Origin: Chloroflexota bacterium
GTDB lineage: Bacteria > Chloroflexota > Anaerolineae > B4-G1 > SLSP01
Direction: 5' to 3'
DNA: 48,393 nt
Assembly (NCBI GenBank): GCA_029555965.1
Contig: JAKQHY010000029.1
Location: 1-48,393, forward strand
Shown: positions 15,161 to 23,344 of the stretch, piece after piece
How the letters are laid out: every line of letters begins with the position of its first letter
Position numbering within the stretch: position 1 is the stretch's first letter
Translations under genes and position numbers: made by a program
Notes under the pieces: generated by a model
Databases searched by the model: none
Seen by the model: only the letters and a program-made list of their open reading frames with translations
What the model was told of the DNA's origin: nothing

Positions 15161-17182
15161 ATGGACAACTGGACATTACTGGTTAAACAGGCACAGGACG
15201 GCGATGACGCTGCTTACGGGGAGTTGGTGCGACGCTTCCAGGATATGGCTTATGGCTATGCCTACACTATCCTGAACGACTTCCACCTGGCGGAAGATGC
15301 CGCGCAGGAAGCGTTTATCGAAGCGTACCGCTGCTTGTCAGGATTGGAACACCCGCAGGCGTTCCCGGCATGGCTCAAGCGCATCGTCTTCAAGCACTGC
15401 GACCGGCTGATGCGTGGCAAGCGTGTCCCAATCGCGCCGTTGGATGTCGCGGTGGAACTCGCCGCTGGCACGCCTGGCCCGGATGCGGTGGTTGAACGAC
15501 GTGACATACAGACACAAGTGTTAACCGCCGTGCAAGGTTTGCCTGAGAACCAGCGCGCCGTGACCATGCTCTATTACATCAATGGATATAGCCAAAACGA
15601 AATCGCGGCGTTCCTTGACGTGTCACCGTCGACGGTGAAAAGCCGGCTCCACACGTCGAGGCAGCGCCTCAAAGAGAGGATGTTTGATATGATTCGAGAT
15701 GCACTACAGAGCAATGCGTTACCGGAAAGTTTTACAGAGGAAACATTGGCGCAGGCTGTCGCGCAAGCGGCGGATTTGAACAAACAGCACCAATATGGCG
15801 AAGCTGAGGATTTACTGCGCGATGTGTTGAGCAAAGCGCCCCAGCACACGGGCGCGCTGCGAGAGCTGAACCGCGCTGTGATGCGCGGCAGCGTCTACGA
15901 TGCCGGACGCTGGGACCGGCTACCGGAATTGGTCGAACACGGGCAGGCCATCCTTGCCTCGGGCAGTGATGACGAGGCGTCGAAAAACCTCGACGACATT
16001 TACCACGAGATGGCCCGTACCCTGCTGGCGATGCCCGCGATGCCAGAGGCTATCGACTTCGTCGAGGGTTGGATCTCTCAAAAAGGGGCGCAAATCGACC
16101 GGCTGGCGATGCTGGCCTGGGCGAAGGGCTGCGTCGCTGACTACGAACAGGCACAGATCCAATGGGACGCGATGTTAGCACTATCGCAAGATGGCGAAGC
16201 CCAAGACGTGATGGAGGTCGTGCAACACGGTGCAGAGGCCCTCGTTGATTGCTTCGCGTCGGCGGGTGAGATGGCGCGTGCCCGTCACGTTGCGCAGACG
16301 GCGTGGGAGCGCTGCCGCGACCTGAACGCCATCCCGCGTCAGTACCGCGATCAGCCGCACAAACGCGCCGATGCCACGTGGCTGCGCATCTTCCATCAGG
16401 CCGAATTGCCACTGGATGATGTTGCAGCGACGTTGCGCGCGCAAGCAAAATCCCGTGCTGAACATAGCCTGGAGGATCAAGGTGTGGTCTTCGCTATCCG
16501 CGCCTGGACAAAGGATACGCAGACATTGATCCCTGATTGGCTTGAGTGGGTACAGCAGTGTATGAACGCTCATGCCTGGCGCGTTCTGGATCATTTCAGC
16601 AACGAAGTTGGTATGCCGTTCCGACATACCCAACAAGCGGACCTTCTGCTCACGTGGGCGCAAGCCACGTGGGAACTGCTGGGCACAGTCAGAAACAAAG
16701 AGACCGAGAGGTTGCGCGCGCACTGGGATTGGCTGCGGTATAACGTTTGGGTTTATCTCGAAATGGACGACCTCGATAGAGCGGAAGCACTGGCCTACCG
16801 GGCAATCGAGGAACTGGGCTACCCGATTTCCGCCCGTTTCCTCATCGACATCGCCGCGACGCGCGGTGAACCGGCACCGCCGGAGCTGGTGCGCGCCCTC
16901 AATGAAAACGGCATCGAAGCTATCGACGAGTATGGAAAATGGGGCTGGTACCTGATCGCGCGCGAAGCTGCGGCAACGGGGGATACCGACAAAGCGTTCG
17001 ATGCGTTGCAGCGCGCACTCAACTACTGGACAAACCCACCGCTGTACGATGTCAAAAAGTGGGAAAACGACGCTTACTGGGGCGACCTGCGCGAACATCC
17101 CGAATACCGGCGCATTTACGCCGAAAAGCGCCAACGCATTGGCCCGATCCATAGTAACTTATGGTATTTCCCAGGGTGGTGA
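15161..17182 (+). CDS. ECF RNA polymerase sigma factor with long TPR-like C-terminal extension
   Basis: Fusion of 673 aa. Residues about 21-88 are sigma-70 region 2 (ELVRRFQDMAYGYAYTILND, AEDAAQEAFIEAY) and 122-172 are region 4 (LPENQRAVTMLYYINGYSQN, then EIAAFLDVSPSTVKSRLHTS), so promoter recognition should work. From about 185 to the end it is alpha-helical with TPR-like pairs such as LNKQHQYGEAEDLLRDVLSK and LEMDDLDRAEALAYRAIEEL, giving an embedded protein-binding or regulatory domain. There is no anti-sigma gene next to it, so the extension may do that job; this is inference. AGGAA lies before the ATG. A hairpin at 17189-17214 follows the stop. Confidence 0.85.
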   Translation: MDNWTLLVKQAQDGDDAAYGELVRRFQDMAYGYAYTILNDFHLAEDAAQEAFIEAYRCLSGLEHPQAFPAWLKRIVFKHCDRLMRGKRVPIAPLDVAVELAAGTPGPDAVVERRDIQTQVLTAVQGLPENQRAVTMLYYINGYSQNEIAAFLDVSPSTVKSRLHTSRQRLKERMFDMIRDALQSNALPESFTEETLAQAVAQAADLNKQHQYGEAEDLLRDVLSKAPQHTGALRELNRAVMRGSVYDAGRWDRLPELVEHGQAILASGSDDEASKNLDDIYHEMARTLLAMPAMPEAIDFVEGWISQKGAQIDRLAMLAWAKGCVADYEQAQIQWDAMLALSQDGEAQDVMEVVQHGAEALVDCFASAGEMARARHVAQTAWERCRDLNAIPRQYRDQPHKRADATWLRIFHQAELPLDDVAATLRAQAKSRAEHSLEDQGVVFAIRAWTKDTQTLIPDWLEWVQQCMNAHAWRVLDHFSNEVGMPFRHTQQADLLLTWAQATWELLGTVRNKETERLRAHWDWLRYNVWVYLEMDDLDRAEALAYRAIEELGYPISARFLIDIAATRGEPAPPELVRALNENGIEAIDEYGKWGWYLIAREAAATGDTDKAFDALQRALNYWTNPPLYDVKKWENDAYWGDLREHPEYRRIYAEKRQRIGPIHSNLWYFPGW

Positions 17183-17188
17183 TACAAC

Positions 17189-17214
17189 AGAGAGCCCCCA
17201 TCAGGGGGCTCTCT
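17189..17214 (+). terminator. Hairpin after the ECF sigma gene
   Basis: AGAGAGCCCCC (17189-17199), 4-nt loop, complement 17204-17214. There is no T-run, so it may stabilise the transcript end or act with Rho. Confidence 0.55.
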
Positions 17215-17305
17215 ACCCTAAGTTACACAGGGATGACTTGACCGATATAGATTTGCCACATCGACCAGGTGCAGGGCGTCATCACGTTGGATGCCACTTT
17301 TTCAC

Positions 17306-17866
17306 CTAAAAGAACACAAAATACCGAGGCACGCGCTGCATATATACCCGGTACGAATCGCCGTATTGCTTCAAGCAGATTTCCTCTTCCGCTACAATCC
17401 CGAAGTGGCTGAGAATTCTGGCGACAGCTAGCGCGATAATGGCGGTCCACGAGCCAATTGCGATGCACGCTCCAAGGAGCACCACAGAAGCCATCACGAT
17501 CTGGGGATGGCGGGAGATTCGGTAGAGGCCTTGGGATACAGGTTGCTCGAAGGGCGTGTTTTTGAAGTTGAGCAAGGCAACGAACAGGCCCAGCAGCCCC
17601 AGGCCGGCCACGATCGCGCCGGCAATGAAAACGGGAGTACCCAGCTTCAGTGGCGTGAACACGATCGAGAGCAGGCACACTAACGCGCACACCTTACCGA
17701 TCACGGTAAAAACAACCTGCTTCTGACTCCAGCCGGAGCGATCAAAGAGCCGTTTGACCACGTCCTTGGGGAAAAGTAGAAAGCAGATGCCATCGGCCAA
17801 ACAGAGCAATCCCAGGAAAATCCAGCCGTTCAGCAGACCGAATTTGAGTTCAGGAAACAGTTCCAT
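17306..17866 (-). CDS. Isoprenylcysteine carboxyl-methyltransferase-like membrane protein
   Basis: Membrane protein of 186 aa with four to five hydrophobic segments (about 12-32, 50-70, 78-98, 122-150). GLYRISRHPQIVMAS near 120 is the SAM-binding RHP motif of the ICMT/PEMT family, and EEEICLKQYGDSYRVYMQRV near the C-terminus is the conserved tail helix. It may methylate a lipid or small hydrophobic substrate; the bacterial substrates are unknown. GAAGG precedes the ATG. It is one of two such genes in this minus-strand run, and is clearly different in sequence from the one at 18041. Confidence 0.85.
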   Translation of the reverse strand: MELFPELKFGLLNGWIFLGLLCLADGICFLLFPKDVVKRLFDRSGWSQKQVVFTVIGKVCALVCLLSIVFTPLKLGTPVFIAGAIVAGLGLLGLFVALLNFKNTPFEQPVSQGLYRISRHPQIVMASVVLLGACIAIGSWTAIIALAVARILSHFGIVAEEEICLKQYGDSYRVYMQRVPRYFVFF

Positions 17867-17921
17867 TGCGTCACCTTCCTTCTAATCCTTTTTCTCTGAT
17901 TTACCGCATTAGGGAAAAATT

Positions 17922-18015
17922 AACACGGTTACACAAAGTTACACGGAGGATACACAGAGACTCACGGAGTTTTCTCTGTGTGTCTCTGTGTCTTCTCTGC
18001 GCCTCTCTGTGTCAT
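17922..18015. repeat. ACACGGA/CTCTGTG repeat region
   Basis: Units such as ACACGGA, CACAGAGA, TCTCTGTG and CCTCTCTG alternate, with short inverted pairs (for example 17953-17960 with 17973-17980). It lies between the two methyltransferase-like genes. A similar mix occurs at 44247-44304. Confidence 0.75.
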
Positions 18016-18040
18016 AGTGCGACTTTTACCTCAATGCGAT

Positions 18041-18727
18041 TTACCACACCCCCGGCAGCAGCCGGTAGCGCGTCCGCTGCGCGTACTCGGCATAGCCGGG
18101 CAGCTCTTGCTGAAGCGTCTTGTCTTCCAACGCGGTGCGGAGCACGAACAGCAGCGCGCCGATGCCGCCGGGAATCAGCGCCCACCACGAGCCGAGCATC
18201 AGCGGTGCGCCGAGGTGGTGCAGAATCCCGCCGACGTAGCCCGGATGCCGCACGAAACGATATGGCCCGCCCGTTTCCACGGTGTGCCCCCGATCCGCCT
18301 GGATGCGGATCACGCCGGAGAAGAACTTGTTCGCCACCATCGCCCAATCCGACAGCGCAATACCGCCCACCATCACCCCCAGCCCCACGATTGACAAAGC
18401 CGGCGGGAACGTTTCACTCCACCCCCTGCCGCGATCAAATCCGGCGACGAGGTACACCACCAGCGGCGCCAACAAGGCCGCGACGCTGGCCAGGACGATG
18501 TCCCAGCCTTTGCTCCCTTCCTGTGGCTTGGAGCGTTCCGCGAGCAAATCGCGCGGCAAAATCGCGGTCAGGATGATCTGGTTGATGACGTAGATAGCCA
18601 GGTAGCCCCATCCCCAACCCCATCCCAGGTCGCCGGATGGGACGAACAAGGCCAGCCCGAAGAGCACAGTATACACGATGCTCTTGAAAATCCACCGGGC
18701 GACGCCGCGTTTAGTATCTGAGTTCAT
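18041..18727 (-). CDS. Isoprenylcysteine carboxyl-methyltransferase-like membrane protein
   Basis: Membrane protein of 228 aa with about five hydrophobic segments. GGPYRFVRHPGYVGGIL near 160-176 is the RHPGY SAM-binding motif of the ICMT/NnrU-like family, and EDKTLQQELPGYAEYAQRTR is the typical tail. The ATG at 18727 is chosen because GGAGGG lies just upstream, inside what a longer frame would read as its first codons. The decayed copy at 13691-13825 matches the end of this protein. It lies downstream of an alpha/beta hydrolase in a minus-strand run. Confidence 0.85.
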   Translation of the reverse strand: MNSDTKRGVARWIFKSIVYTVLFGLALFVPSGDLGWGWGWGYLAIYVINQIILTAILPRDLLAERSKPQEGSKGWDIVLASVAALLAPLVVYLVAGFDRGRGWSETFPPALSIVGLGVMVGGIALSDWAMVANKFFSGVIRIQADRGHTVETGGPYRFVRHPGYVGGILHHLGAPLMLGSWWALIPGGIGALLFVLRTALEDKTLQQELPGYAEYAQRTRYRLLPGVW

Positions 18728-18746
18728 AGTTTTTCCCTCCATAGCA

Positions 18747-18801
18747 CAACGGATTGAACGGATTCAACGGAAGCATCCGTTAAATTCCGTTCAATCCGTT
18801 G
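18747..18801. repeat. AACGGATTG repeat with 16-bp inverted pair
   Basis: CAACGGATTGAACGGA (18747-18762) is complementary to 18786-18801. The right arm encodes the C-terminus and stop of the alpha/beta hydrolase, and the left arm lies directly upstream of the ribosome site of the methyltransferase gene at 18727. Confidence 0.9.
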
Positions 18802-19673
18802 AGAAATTCATTGATGACGGCGCGATACTCGTCCGCCTGTTCCCAGGATGTGGCATGTCCTGTCCCCTCAAAGAGATGGACTTGCGCCTGTGGGTAGAGC
18901 CGGTTGAAGTCCACGCGCACGGATTCGGGCGTGGTGCGGTCGTTTTCGGTCATCATGATCAGGATGCGGCCCGGCCAATCCGCCAGATCGTCCGGCGTGA
19001 AACGGTGGCTTTCGTAGTCCACCGTGCGCGCCAGGATGCTGAGGAAGTGCGCTTTGGTCAGGCGGACGCGCAGCAGTTCGGCGTAGATGGCGAGCGGCAG
19101 CGCCACATCCGGCGTTTTCTTCGGCATGAGTTTGCCCAGGCTGAGGGCCATCGCCCAGCGCAACGCGCCGGTCGGCAAGACCTTCATCCAGCGCAGCATC
19201 CGTTGCAGTTTCACCGTCCCCTCGTCGTCGGGATAGGTAGGCTGCGTGTGAGAGAGGACGAGCGAGGCGGTCAGCGCCGGGTAGCGTCGCACGAAGATTT
19301 GCGCGACGAAGCCGCCATACGAGCCGCCCTGGACGTGCGCTCGCTCGATCCCCTCGTGCCGCAGAATCCCGGCGAGGCCGTCGCAGAGCTCGTCCATCGT
19401 GTCCACCGGCGGATAGCACGGCGCGATGACGCGATGCGTCTGCGCGAAAGCCAGCAGGTGATGCCAGTCGAAGTAGGGGATGCCCAGCGCGCCGGTCAAC
19501 ATCAGGCGGGTCTCCGACCCGCTGCCGAGGTCATAATACTCCCACGCCACGCCATTCAGCGTAAGGTGCTTAAAGGCGTGCTCGTTGCGGAAGCGCCGGT
19601 AAGGTTCGAGTTGTTCCGGCGGGACATCCTTGTAAAGGTTCGCAATCTTGGGATTTTCCAGAAAGTCAGCCAT
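18780..19673 (-). CDS. Alpha/beta hydrolase
   Basis: Soluble hydrolase of 297 aa. The nucleophile elbow is GGSYGG with Ser118, the acid is likely in MMTENDRTTPE (about 240), and GTGHATSWEQ (about 272-281) holds the catalytic His. There is no signal peptide. The layout resembles SPG21/maspardin-like and proline-iminopeptidase-like members, and the substrate is unknown. AGGAGGAG precedes the ATG. The last six residues (GLNGI and preceding N) come from the AACGGATTG repeat, like the UbiA C-terminus at 5.2 kb. Confidence 0.85.
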   Translation of the reverse strand: MADFLENPKIANLYKDVPPEQLEPYRRFRNEHAFKHLTLNGVAWEYYDLGSGSETRLMLTGALGIPYFDWHHLLAFAQTHRVIAPCYPPVDTMDELCDGLAGILRHEGIERAHVQGGSYGGFVAQIFVRRYPALTASLVLSHTQPTYPDDEGTVKLQRMLRWMKVLPTGALRWAMALSLGKLMPKKTPDVALPLAIYAELLRVRLTKAHFLSILARTVDYESHRFTPDDLADWPGRILIMMTENDRTTPESVRVDFNRLYPQAQVHLFEGTGHATSWEQADEYRAVINEFLNGLNGI

Positions 19674-19690
19674 TTTCTCCTCCTTTTTGT

Positions 19691-19720
19691 CAACGGATTG
19701 AACGGATTAAACGGATTTTA
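19691..19720. repeat. AACGGATTG repeat between YkvA and hydrolase genes
   Basis: Three units (CAACGGATTG, AACGGATTA, AACGGATTT) lie between the YkvA stop and the ribosome site of the hydrolase. Confidence 0.85.
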
Positions 19721-20098
19721 TCTGAATACTTTGACAGCCACGGCGATGCCCAGAGCTGCCAACCCTATCCAAACAAGAACGATGACGACGGCGGCGGCGC
19801 GGCTGACGGGTTTGCCGTTTGCCAGCATCTCCTGCGCCCTGGCGCGGCTGTCGGCCATCACCGCCGGCGGAATCAGCTTGAGCGCCAGCCAGGCGCCGAA
19901 CGGGACGAGCACCAGGTCGTCCAGATAGCCTAAAACCGGGATGAAGTCGGGAATCAGGTCAATTGGACTGAAGGCGTAGCCTACGACGACCGCAGCGACT
20001 ATCCGCGCGGGCCAGGGCGTGCGCGGGTCACGGTACACCAGATAAAGCGCGTAGGTTTCCGCCTTGAGCTGGCGCGCGCGCTGCTTCCACGTTTCCAT
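19718..20098 (-). CDS. YkvA-family (DUF1232) membrane protein
   Basis: Protein of 126 aa. [20 protein letters not shown] (about 48-67) is the DUF1232 signature, followed by [18 protein letters not shown]. The C-terminus has one strong transmembrane segment (about 103-124). Family members are small and their function is unknown. The gene starts 6 bp after the stop of the ketopantoate-reductase-like gene, so the two are one transcript. Confidence 0.88.
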   Translation of the reverse strand: METWKQRARQLKAETYALYLVYRDPRTPWPARIVAAVVVGYAFSPIDLIPDFIPVLGYLDDLVLVPFGAWLALKLIPPAVMADSRARAQEMLANGKPVSRAAAVVIVLVWIGLAALGIAVAVKVFR

Positions 20099-20099
20099 T

Positions 20100-20116
20100 T
20101 CCGTTCAATCCGTTGA
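20100..20116. repeat. AACGGATTG repeat over a stop codon
   Basis: TCCGTTCAATCCGTTGA contains the stop of the ketopantoate-reductase-like gene and encodes its last residues; the next start codon is 2 bp away. Confidence 0.8.
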
Positions 20117-21184
20117 GGACTTCAGGCTTTTGATAAGCCAAACCCCGGCCGCAACGACCGCCGCCAGCGCGCCAGCGCCGATCCACACGCCCCGCCAATC
20201 CATTGGAATCTCCTGGCTGCCATCGGGCAGCAGCGGCGTTGTCGGGTCAAGATGGGGGTACAGGCGGTCAATGGCGGGCGTCGGCACGTTGGTTGCGCGC
20301 GCCAGGGTCAGGAACTCATCGGTGAGGTGCTTGATCTCGTCGCGGGCGGCGTTGGCGTGGCGCACCATCGCGATCTCCATCCGCGCATCGGCGAAGCGTT
20401 GGCGGAGAAACCCCACCAGCAGCGGCTCCGGCAGCCAGGCGAACAATCGAAAACTGGAGGGGGTCAACGGCAGCCCTTGAGCCTGCAACACGCGGAACCC
20501 CTCGCGGACGGCGCGAATCGCCAGCACCAGCGCGTCCCGCGTGCGCAGCAGCCGCAGGCGATCCGTGCCGCAGGCATACAGCGCCGGGGCCAGCGAGGGC
20601 ATCAGCAGCGCGACGTGGTATTTGTGCCAGGCGTCCATGTCTGTGCGAATCTCCGCCTTGAAGCCCGGCGCGGCGTCGAGCGCGGCGGCGATGCGCCGCG
20701 TCCGTTCCGTAATGCGCCCATCCACCTCGCCAAAGGGGATGGGGTAGGATTCCTCTTCCGTTCCCGTCAGACAGTGGATGACGTGGCCCTCGCGGTATCC
20801 CGCCGACGCCGGGAAGCCGGTCAGCACGCGCTCTTTGCCGAGCGCCGCGACCAGGGCGTCCGGCCCGGCGGCGTTGTTCATCAAGAAAAGGATGTCTGGC
20901 GTGCGCGTATTCGCTGCCAGGATCGGCAGGATGTCCAGCGCGTTGTTCTTCCGCATGATAACCATAATCACGTCATAGGCATCGTCCGGGGCCAGTCGCT
21001 CCACCACGTTGACCCGCGCCGTCACCCATTCGTCGGTGGTGACGTTGTGGATCACCACCCCGTGCTCGCGCAGGTCGCTCAACCGCTGCCCGCGCGCCAG
21101 AATCGAAACTTCGTGGCCGCCCTGATGCAATTTGGCCGCAAAGACACTGCCCAACGGCCCTGCGCCGTAAACCAGGATTTTCAT
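20105..21184 (-). CDS. Ketopantoate-reductase-like (ApbA/PanE) protein with membrane tail
   Basis: Protein of 359 aa. MKILVYGAGPLGSVFAAKLH is the Rossmann NAD(P) site and the helical C-terminal domain follows (DMDAWHKYHVALLMPSLAPA, HLTDEFLTLARATNVPTPAI). True PanE reduces ketopantoate for pantothenate synthesis, but many homologues act on other 2-oxo acids. Unlike PanE, it ends in a hydrophobic segment GVWIGAGALAAVVAAGVWLI (about 331-350) and a basic tail, so it may be membrane-anchored. GGAGGG sets the ATG at 21184; a longer frame reads through the GCGCAAAG repeat and is rejected. The last residues derive from the AACGGATTG repeat. Confidence 0.85.
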   Translation of the reverse strand: MKILVYGAGPLGSVFAAKLHQGGHEVSILARGQRLSDLREHGVVIHNVTTDEWVTARVNVVERLAPDDAYDVIMVIMRKNNALDILPILAANTRTPDILFLMNNAAGPDALVAALGKERVLTGFPASAGYREGHVIHCLTGTEEESYPIPFGEVDGRITERTRRIAAALDAAPGFKAEIRTDMDAWHKYHVALLMPSLAPALYACGTDRLRLLRTRDALVLAIRAVREGFRVLQAQGLPLTPSSFRLFAWLPEPLLVGFLRQRFADARMEIAMVRHANAARDEIKHLTDEFLTLARATNVPTPAIDRLYPHLDPTTPLLPDGSQEIPMDWRGVWIGAGALAAVVAAGVWLIKSLKSSTD

Positions 21185-21210
21185 AGCACCCTCCTTTGCA
21201 AAATTCTGTT

Positions 21211-21299
21211 TCACGCAAAGGCGCAAAGGCGCAAAATGACTAAAGAACTTGGCGTGCTTTGCGCCTTTGCGTGAGAATACCTCACGCCTCACGCCTCAC
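21211..21299. repeat. GCGCAAAG octamer repeats with 16-bp inverted pair
   Basis: CACGCAAAGGCGCAAA (21212-21227) is complementary to 21258-21273. CTCACGC units follow at 21281-21298, up to the stop of the amidase gene. A related array lies at 26012-26037. Confidence 0.85.
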
Positions 21300-21304
21300 T
21301 CGCT

Positions 21305-22078
21305 TCACCGTCCTTCGTCGTGAGCCGCCAACGCCCCCTCCAGGGTGGTGGTGTCCGCTTCTGCCGGCGCGGCAAACGAAGCGCCCGCCGGGTTGACCTC
21401 GGCTTGCAGCAGGGCGAAGAAGGCGTTGCGCCAGCCGCCCGTGAGCCAGCCGGGGCAGGTGGTCATCGGCTTGCCCTGGTAACGATTCGACCACTCGCGG
21501 TGGCCGTCCACGTTTTCCAGGGAGATGTTCAGAGTGCGCATCAGGTAGGCGCACAGCCGGGCCACGGCTTCCAGTTGCACACGCGGCGGCGATTCTTTGT
21601 CCCATTCGCCGGCGACGCCCACGGCGATGTGCGTGTTTTCGTCGCCGCAGTGATCGTGCCACGGGGCTTCGGTCAGGTCCACGCAATACTTGATGACGCC
21701 ATCCGCCTGCACCCAGAAGGCGTACTGCGTCGTCGGATAGCCTTTGCCACCCTTGGCGCGCGGCTTGGTGATGTAATTGGCGCAGGCCATCATGTCGTGC
21801 GTCATCGTGTGATGGATCGTGACGCCGTCAATCTGGCCGAGCGAGCGCTTCCACCAGCCGGTGCGGCCCTCATCAATCAGCCACGGATCGTCGGGTTTGG
21901 GATTGATCGGCATCTGGTTGCGCACGTCCACCCAGGGCGGCGTATCCGCCGCAGCCGCCGGCGCGTGGATGGCGATGCTTTCCCAGGCCTGAAGTTGCAC
22001 TTCGCGCGGCGTACCGGTCGCGGCCGGCGCGCACACGGTGACGCTTTCGCCTGATTTCAACTGAATCTTGCTTGCCAT
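21305..22078 (-). CDS. Amidase_2/PGRP-type N-acetylmuramoyl-L-alanine amidase
   Basis: Protein of 257 aa. Residues about 80-225 are the amidase_2 fold: GVTIHHTMTHD with His89/His90, TQYAFWVQADGVIKYC, HIAVGVAGEW, DGHREWSNRY with His193, and TTCPG with Cys208, giving the zinc site. It should cut the bond between muramic acid and L-alanine. There is no signal peptide. The N-terminal 45 residues hold two tandem 16-residue units (IQLKSGESVTVCAPAA and VQLQAWESIAIHAPAA). AAGGAGG precedes the ATG. Phage-like lysin origin is possible, but no phage genes are near. Confidence 0.85.
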   Translation of the reverse strand: MASKIQLKSGESVTVCAPAATGTPREVQLQAWESIAIHAPAAAADTPPWVDVRNQMPINPKPDDPWLIDEGRTGWWKRSLGQIDGVTIHHTMTHDMMACANYITKPRAKGGKGYPTTQYAFWVQADGVIKYCVDLTEAPWHDHCGDENTHIAVGVAGEWDKESPPRVQLEAVARLCAYLMRTLNISLENVDGHREWSNRYQGKPMTTCPGWLTGGWRNAFFALLQAEVNPAGASFAAPAEADTTTLEGALAAHDEGR

Positions 22079-22247
22079 TGCTGCCTCCTTACTTTGGGAT
22101 GAAAATGTTTGAGGGATTCATACCTATTATTGTAATGGCATTTGGGGCGGCTGTCTACCTTTTTTCCGGCGGCTCTAGCCGCAAAATCTGTCCGGTGAAC
22201 GTGGCCTGATAAGAATGACAAAATCCTGGGATTGGGGCAAAAACCTC

Positions 22248-22276
22248 TTGACATTGCCGAAGAATTGGAGTATACT
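22248..22276 (+). promoter_or_regulatory. Near-consensus promoter of the membrane protein/wHTH pair
   Basis: TTGACA (22248-22253), 17-bp spacer, TATACT (22271-22276). Transcription should start near 22283, about 50 bases before the ATG at 22332. Confidence 0.75.
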
Positions 22277-22331
22277 TCTTTTAAGTTTGTGACACAAACC
22301 AGTTGTTTTAGAAAACCAAAGGAGGAATGTG

Positions 22332-22934
22332 ATGAACGAGTTGAAACGGGTGCGGATGATGACAGCCCATTATCGCAGCCTGCAAGGGCTTAGGATGTTG
22401 CCCTGGTTCTTGTGGATGCTGGCATTCAGCGCCGTGAACCCCCTCATGGGCCTGCCGCAGGGGCGGCTCGACTATCAGCTTCTATTTATCGTGCCGGGGC
22501 TTGTCGTGCCCTGGACGCTGTCCAGGTTAATCGGTACCTATTACGATCGCGTCTTTGGGCGGGTTGAGGGATTGCCGTCGCGCAATCGCCTGGTTGACGT
22601 GCTGATCGGGGTTGCCTTCGTGATCCTCGCCTACATTGGCTTCTTTGTGGATTCGCAGGAGCGCTGGCCCGTGAGCGTGTTTGGCCTCGTGCTGGCGCTG
22701 GCGTTTTTGGTCCAGTGGTGGCTGTCCGGCCGCTTTCTGACCCACTGCGTGGTAACTGCCACACTCCTCGCCATCCTCTCATTGCTGCCGTTGGTCGGCA
22801 TTCCGGCGGATGGGCAGGAGCTTGGCGGCTTTATGTTTCCCATTATCCTGGGGATTATCCTGAGCATCGGCAGCGTGCTCGGCCACATCGTGCTGGTGCG
22901 CAATTTGAAATCTTTGCCCCAGGGGGAACCATGA
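22332..22934 (+). CDS. Hypothetical integral membrane protein
   Basis: Protein of 200 aa with about six hydrophobic segments (roughly 22-37, 48-68, 83-104, 112-130, 138-155, 166-188). I do not recognise a catalytic motif. GGAGG (22321-22325) sets the ATG at 22332 (a GTG lies three bases before). Its end overlaps the start of the winged-helix gene by ATGA. This gene order (small membrane protein plus small regulator) is common for self-regulated membrane-stress or transport units, but that is inference. Confidence 0.75.
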   Translation: MNELKRVRMMTAHYRSLQGLRMLPWFLWMLAFSAVNPLMGLPQGRLDYQLLFIVPGLVVPWTLSRLIGTYYDRVFGRVEGLPSRNRLVDVLIGVAFVILAYIGFFVDSQERWPVSVFGLVLALAFLVQWWLSGRFLTHCVVTATLLAILSLLPLVGIPADGQELGGFMFPIILGIILSIGSVLGHIVLVRNLKSLPQGEP

Positions 22935-23254
22935 CCGAGGCTTTTGAAGTTCTGGCCGGTCTCGATAAGATCGTCCACGAGCCGGCCCGGCTGGCGTTGC
23001 TGACCGCGCTTTCCGCGTGTAGCAGTGCGGATTTTGTGTCCCTGCAACGCCTGACGGGGCTGACCAAGGGCAATCTCTCCACGCATCTCTCGAAGTTGGA
23101 GGAAGCCGGGTTGATCGCGATTGAAAAGCAATTTGTCGGCAAGAAGCCCAACACGCTCGTGCGGCTCACACCGGAAGGCCGGACGGCGATTGACCAGCAC
23201 TGGCAGCAGTTGGAACGCCTCCATCGGGACGCGCAGCAATGGCAATCAGGGTAA
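22931..23254 (+). CDS. Winged-helix transcriptional regulator
   Basis: Protein of 107 aa. Residues 10-90 form a winged helix: IVHEPARLALLTALSACSSA, DFVSLQRLTGLTKGNLSTHL as helix-turn-helix, SKLEEAGLIAIEK and the wing GKKPNTLVRLTPEGR. It matches the short MarR/HTH_34-type regulators that occur next to a membrane protein. Start is fixed by AGGGGGAACC before ATG 22931 and by the ATGA overlap with the upstream gene. It probably controls the promoter at 22248-22276; no operator palindrome is evident there. Confidence 0.88.
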   Translation: MTEAFEVLAGLDKIVHEPARLALLTALSACSSADFVSLQRLTGLTKGNLSTHLSKLEEAGLIAIEKQFVGKKPNTLVRLTPEGRTAIDQHWQQLERLHRDAQQWQSG

Positions 23255-23288
23255 CGGCGCGTCGGAGGGGCGGTTAAAAAAGCAAAAC

Positions 23289-23319
23289 TCGGCGAATCGA
23301 GTTTCCTCAGATTCGCCGA
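23289..23319 (-). terminator. Terminator at the end of the ilv genes
   Basis: TCGGCGAATC (23289-23298) pairs with 23310-23319. On the minus strand the stem is followed by GTTTTGCTTTTTT. It may also stop transcription of the plus-strand regulator, after which T-rich TTCTTGTTTCTTGC repeats follow (about 23320-23344). Confidence 0.75.
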
Positions 23320-23344
23320 TTCTTGTTTCTTGCTTCTTGCCTCT

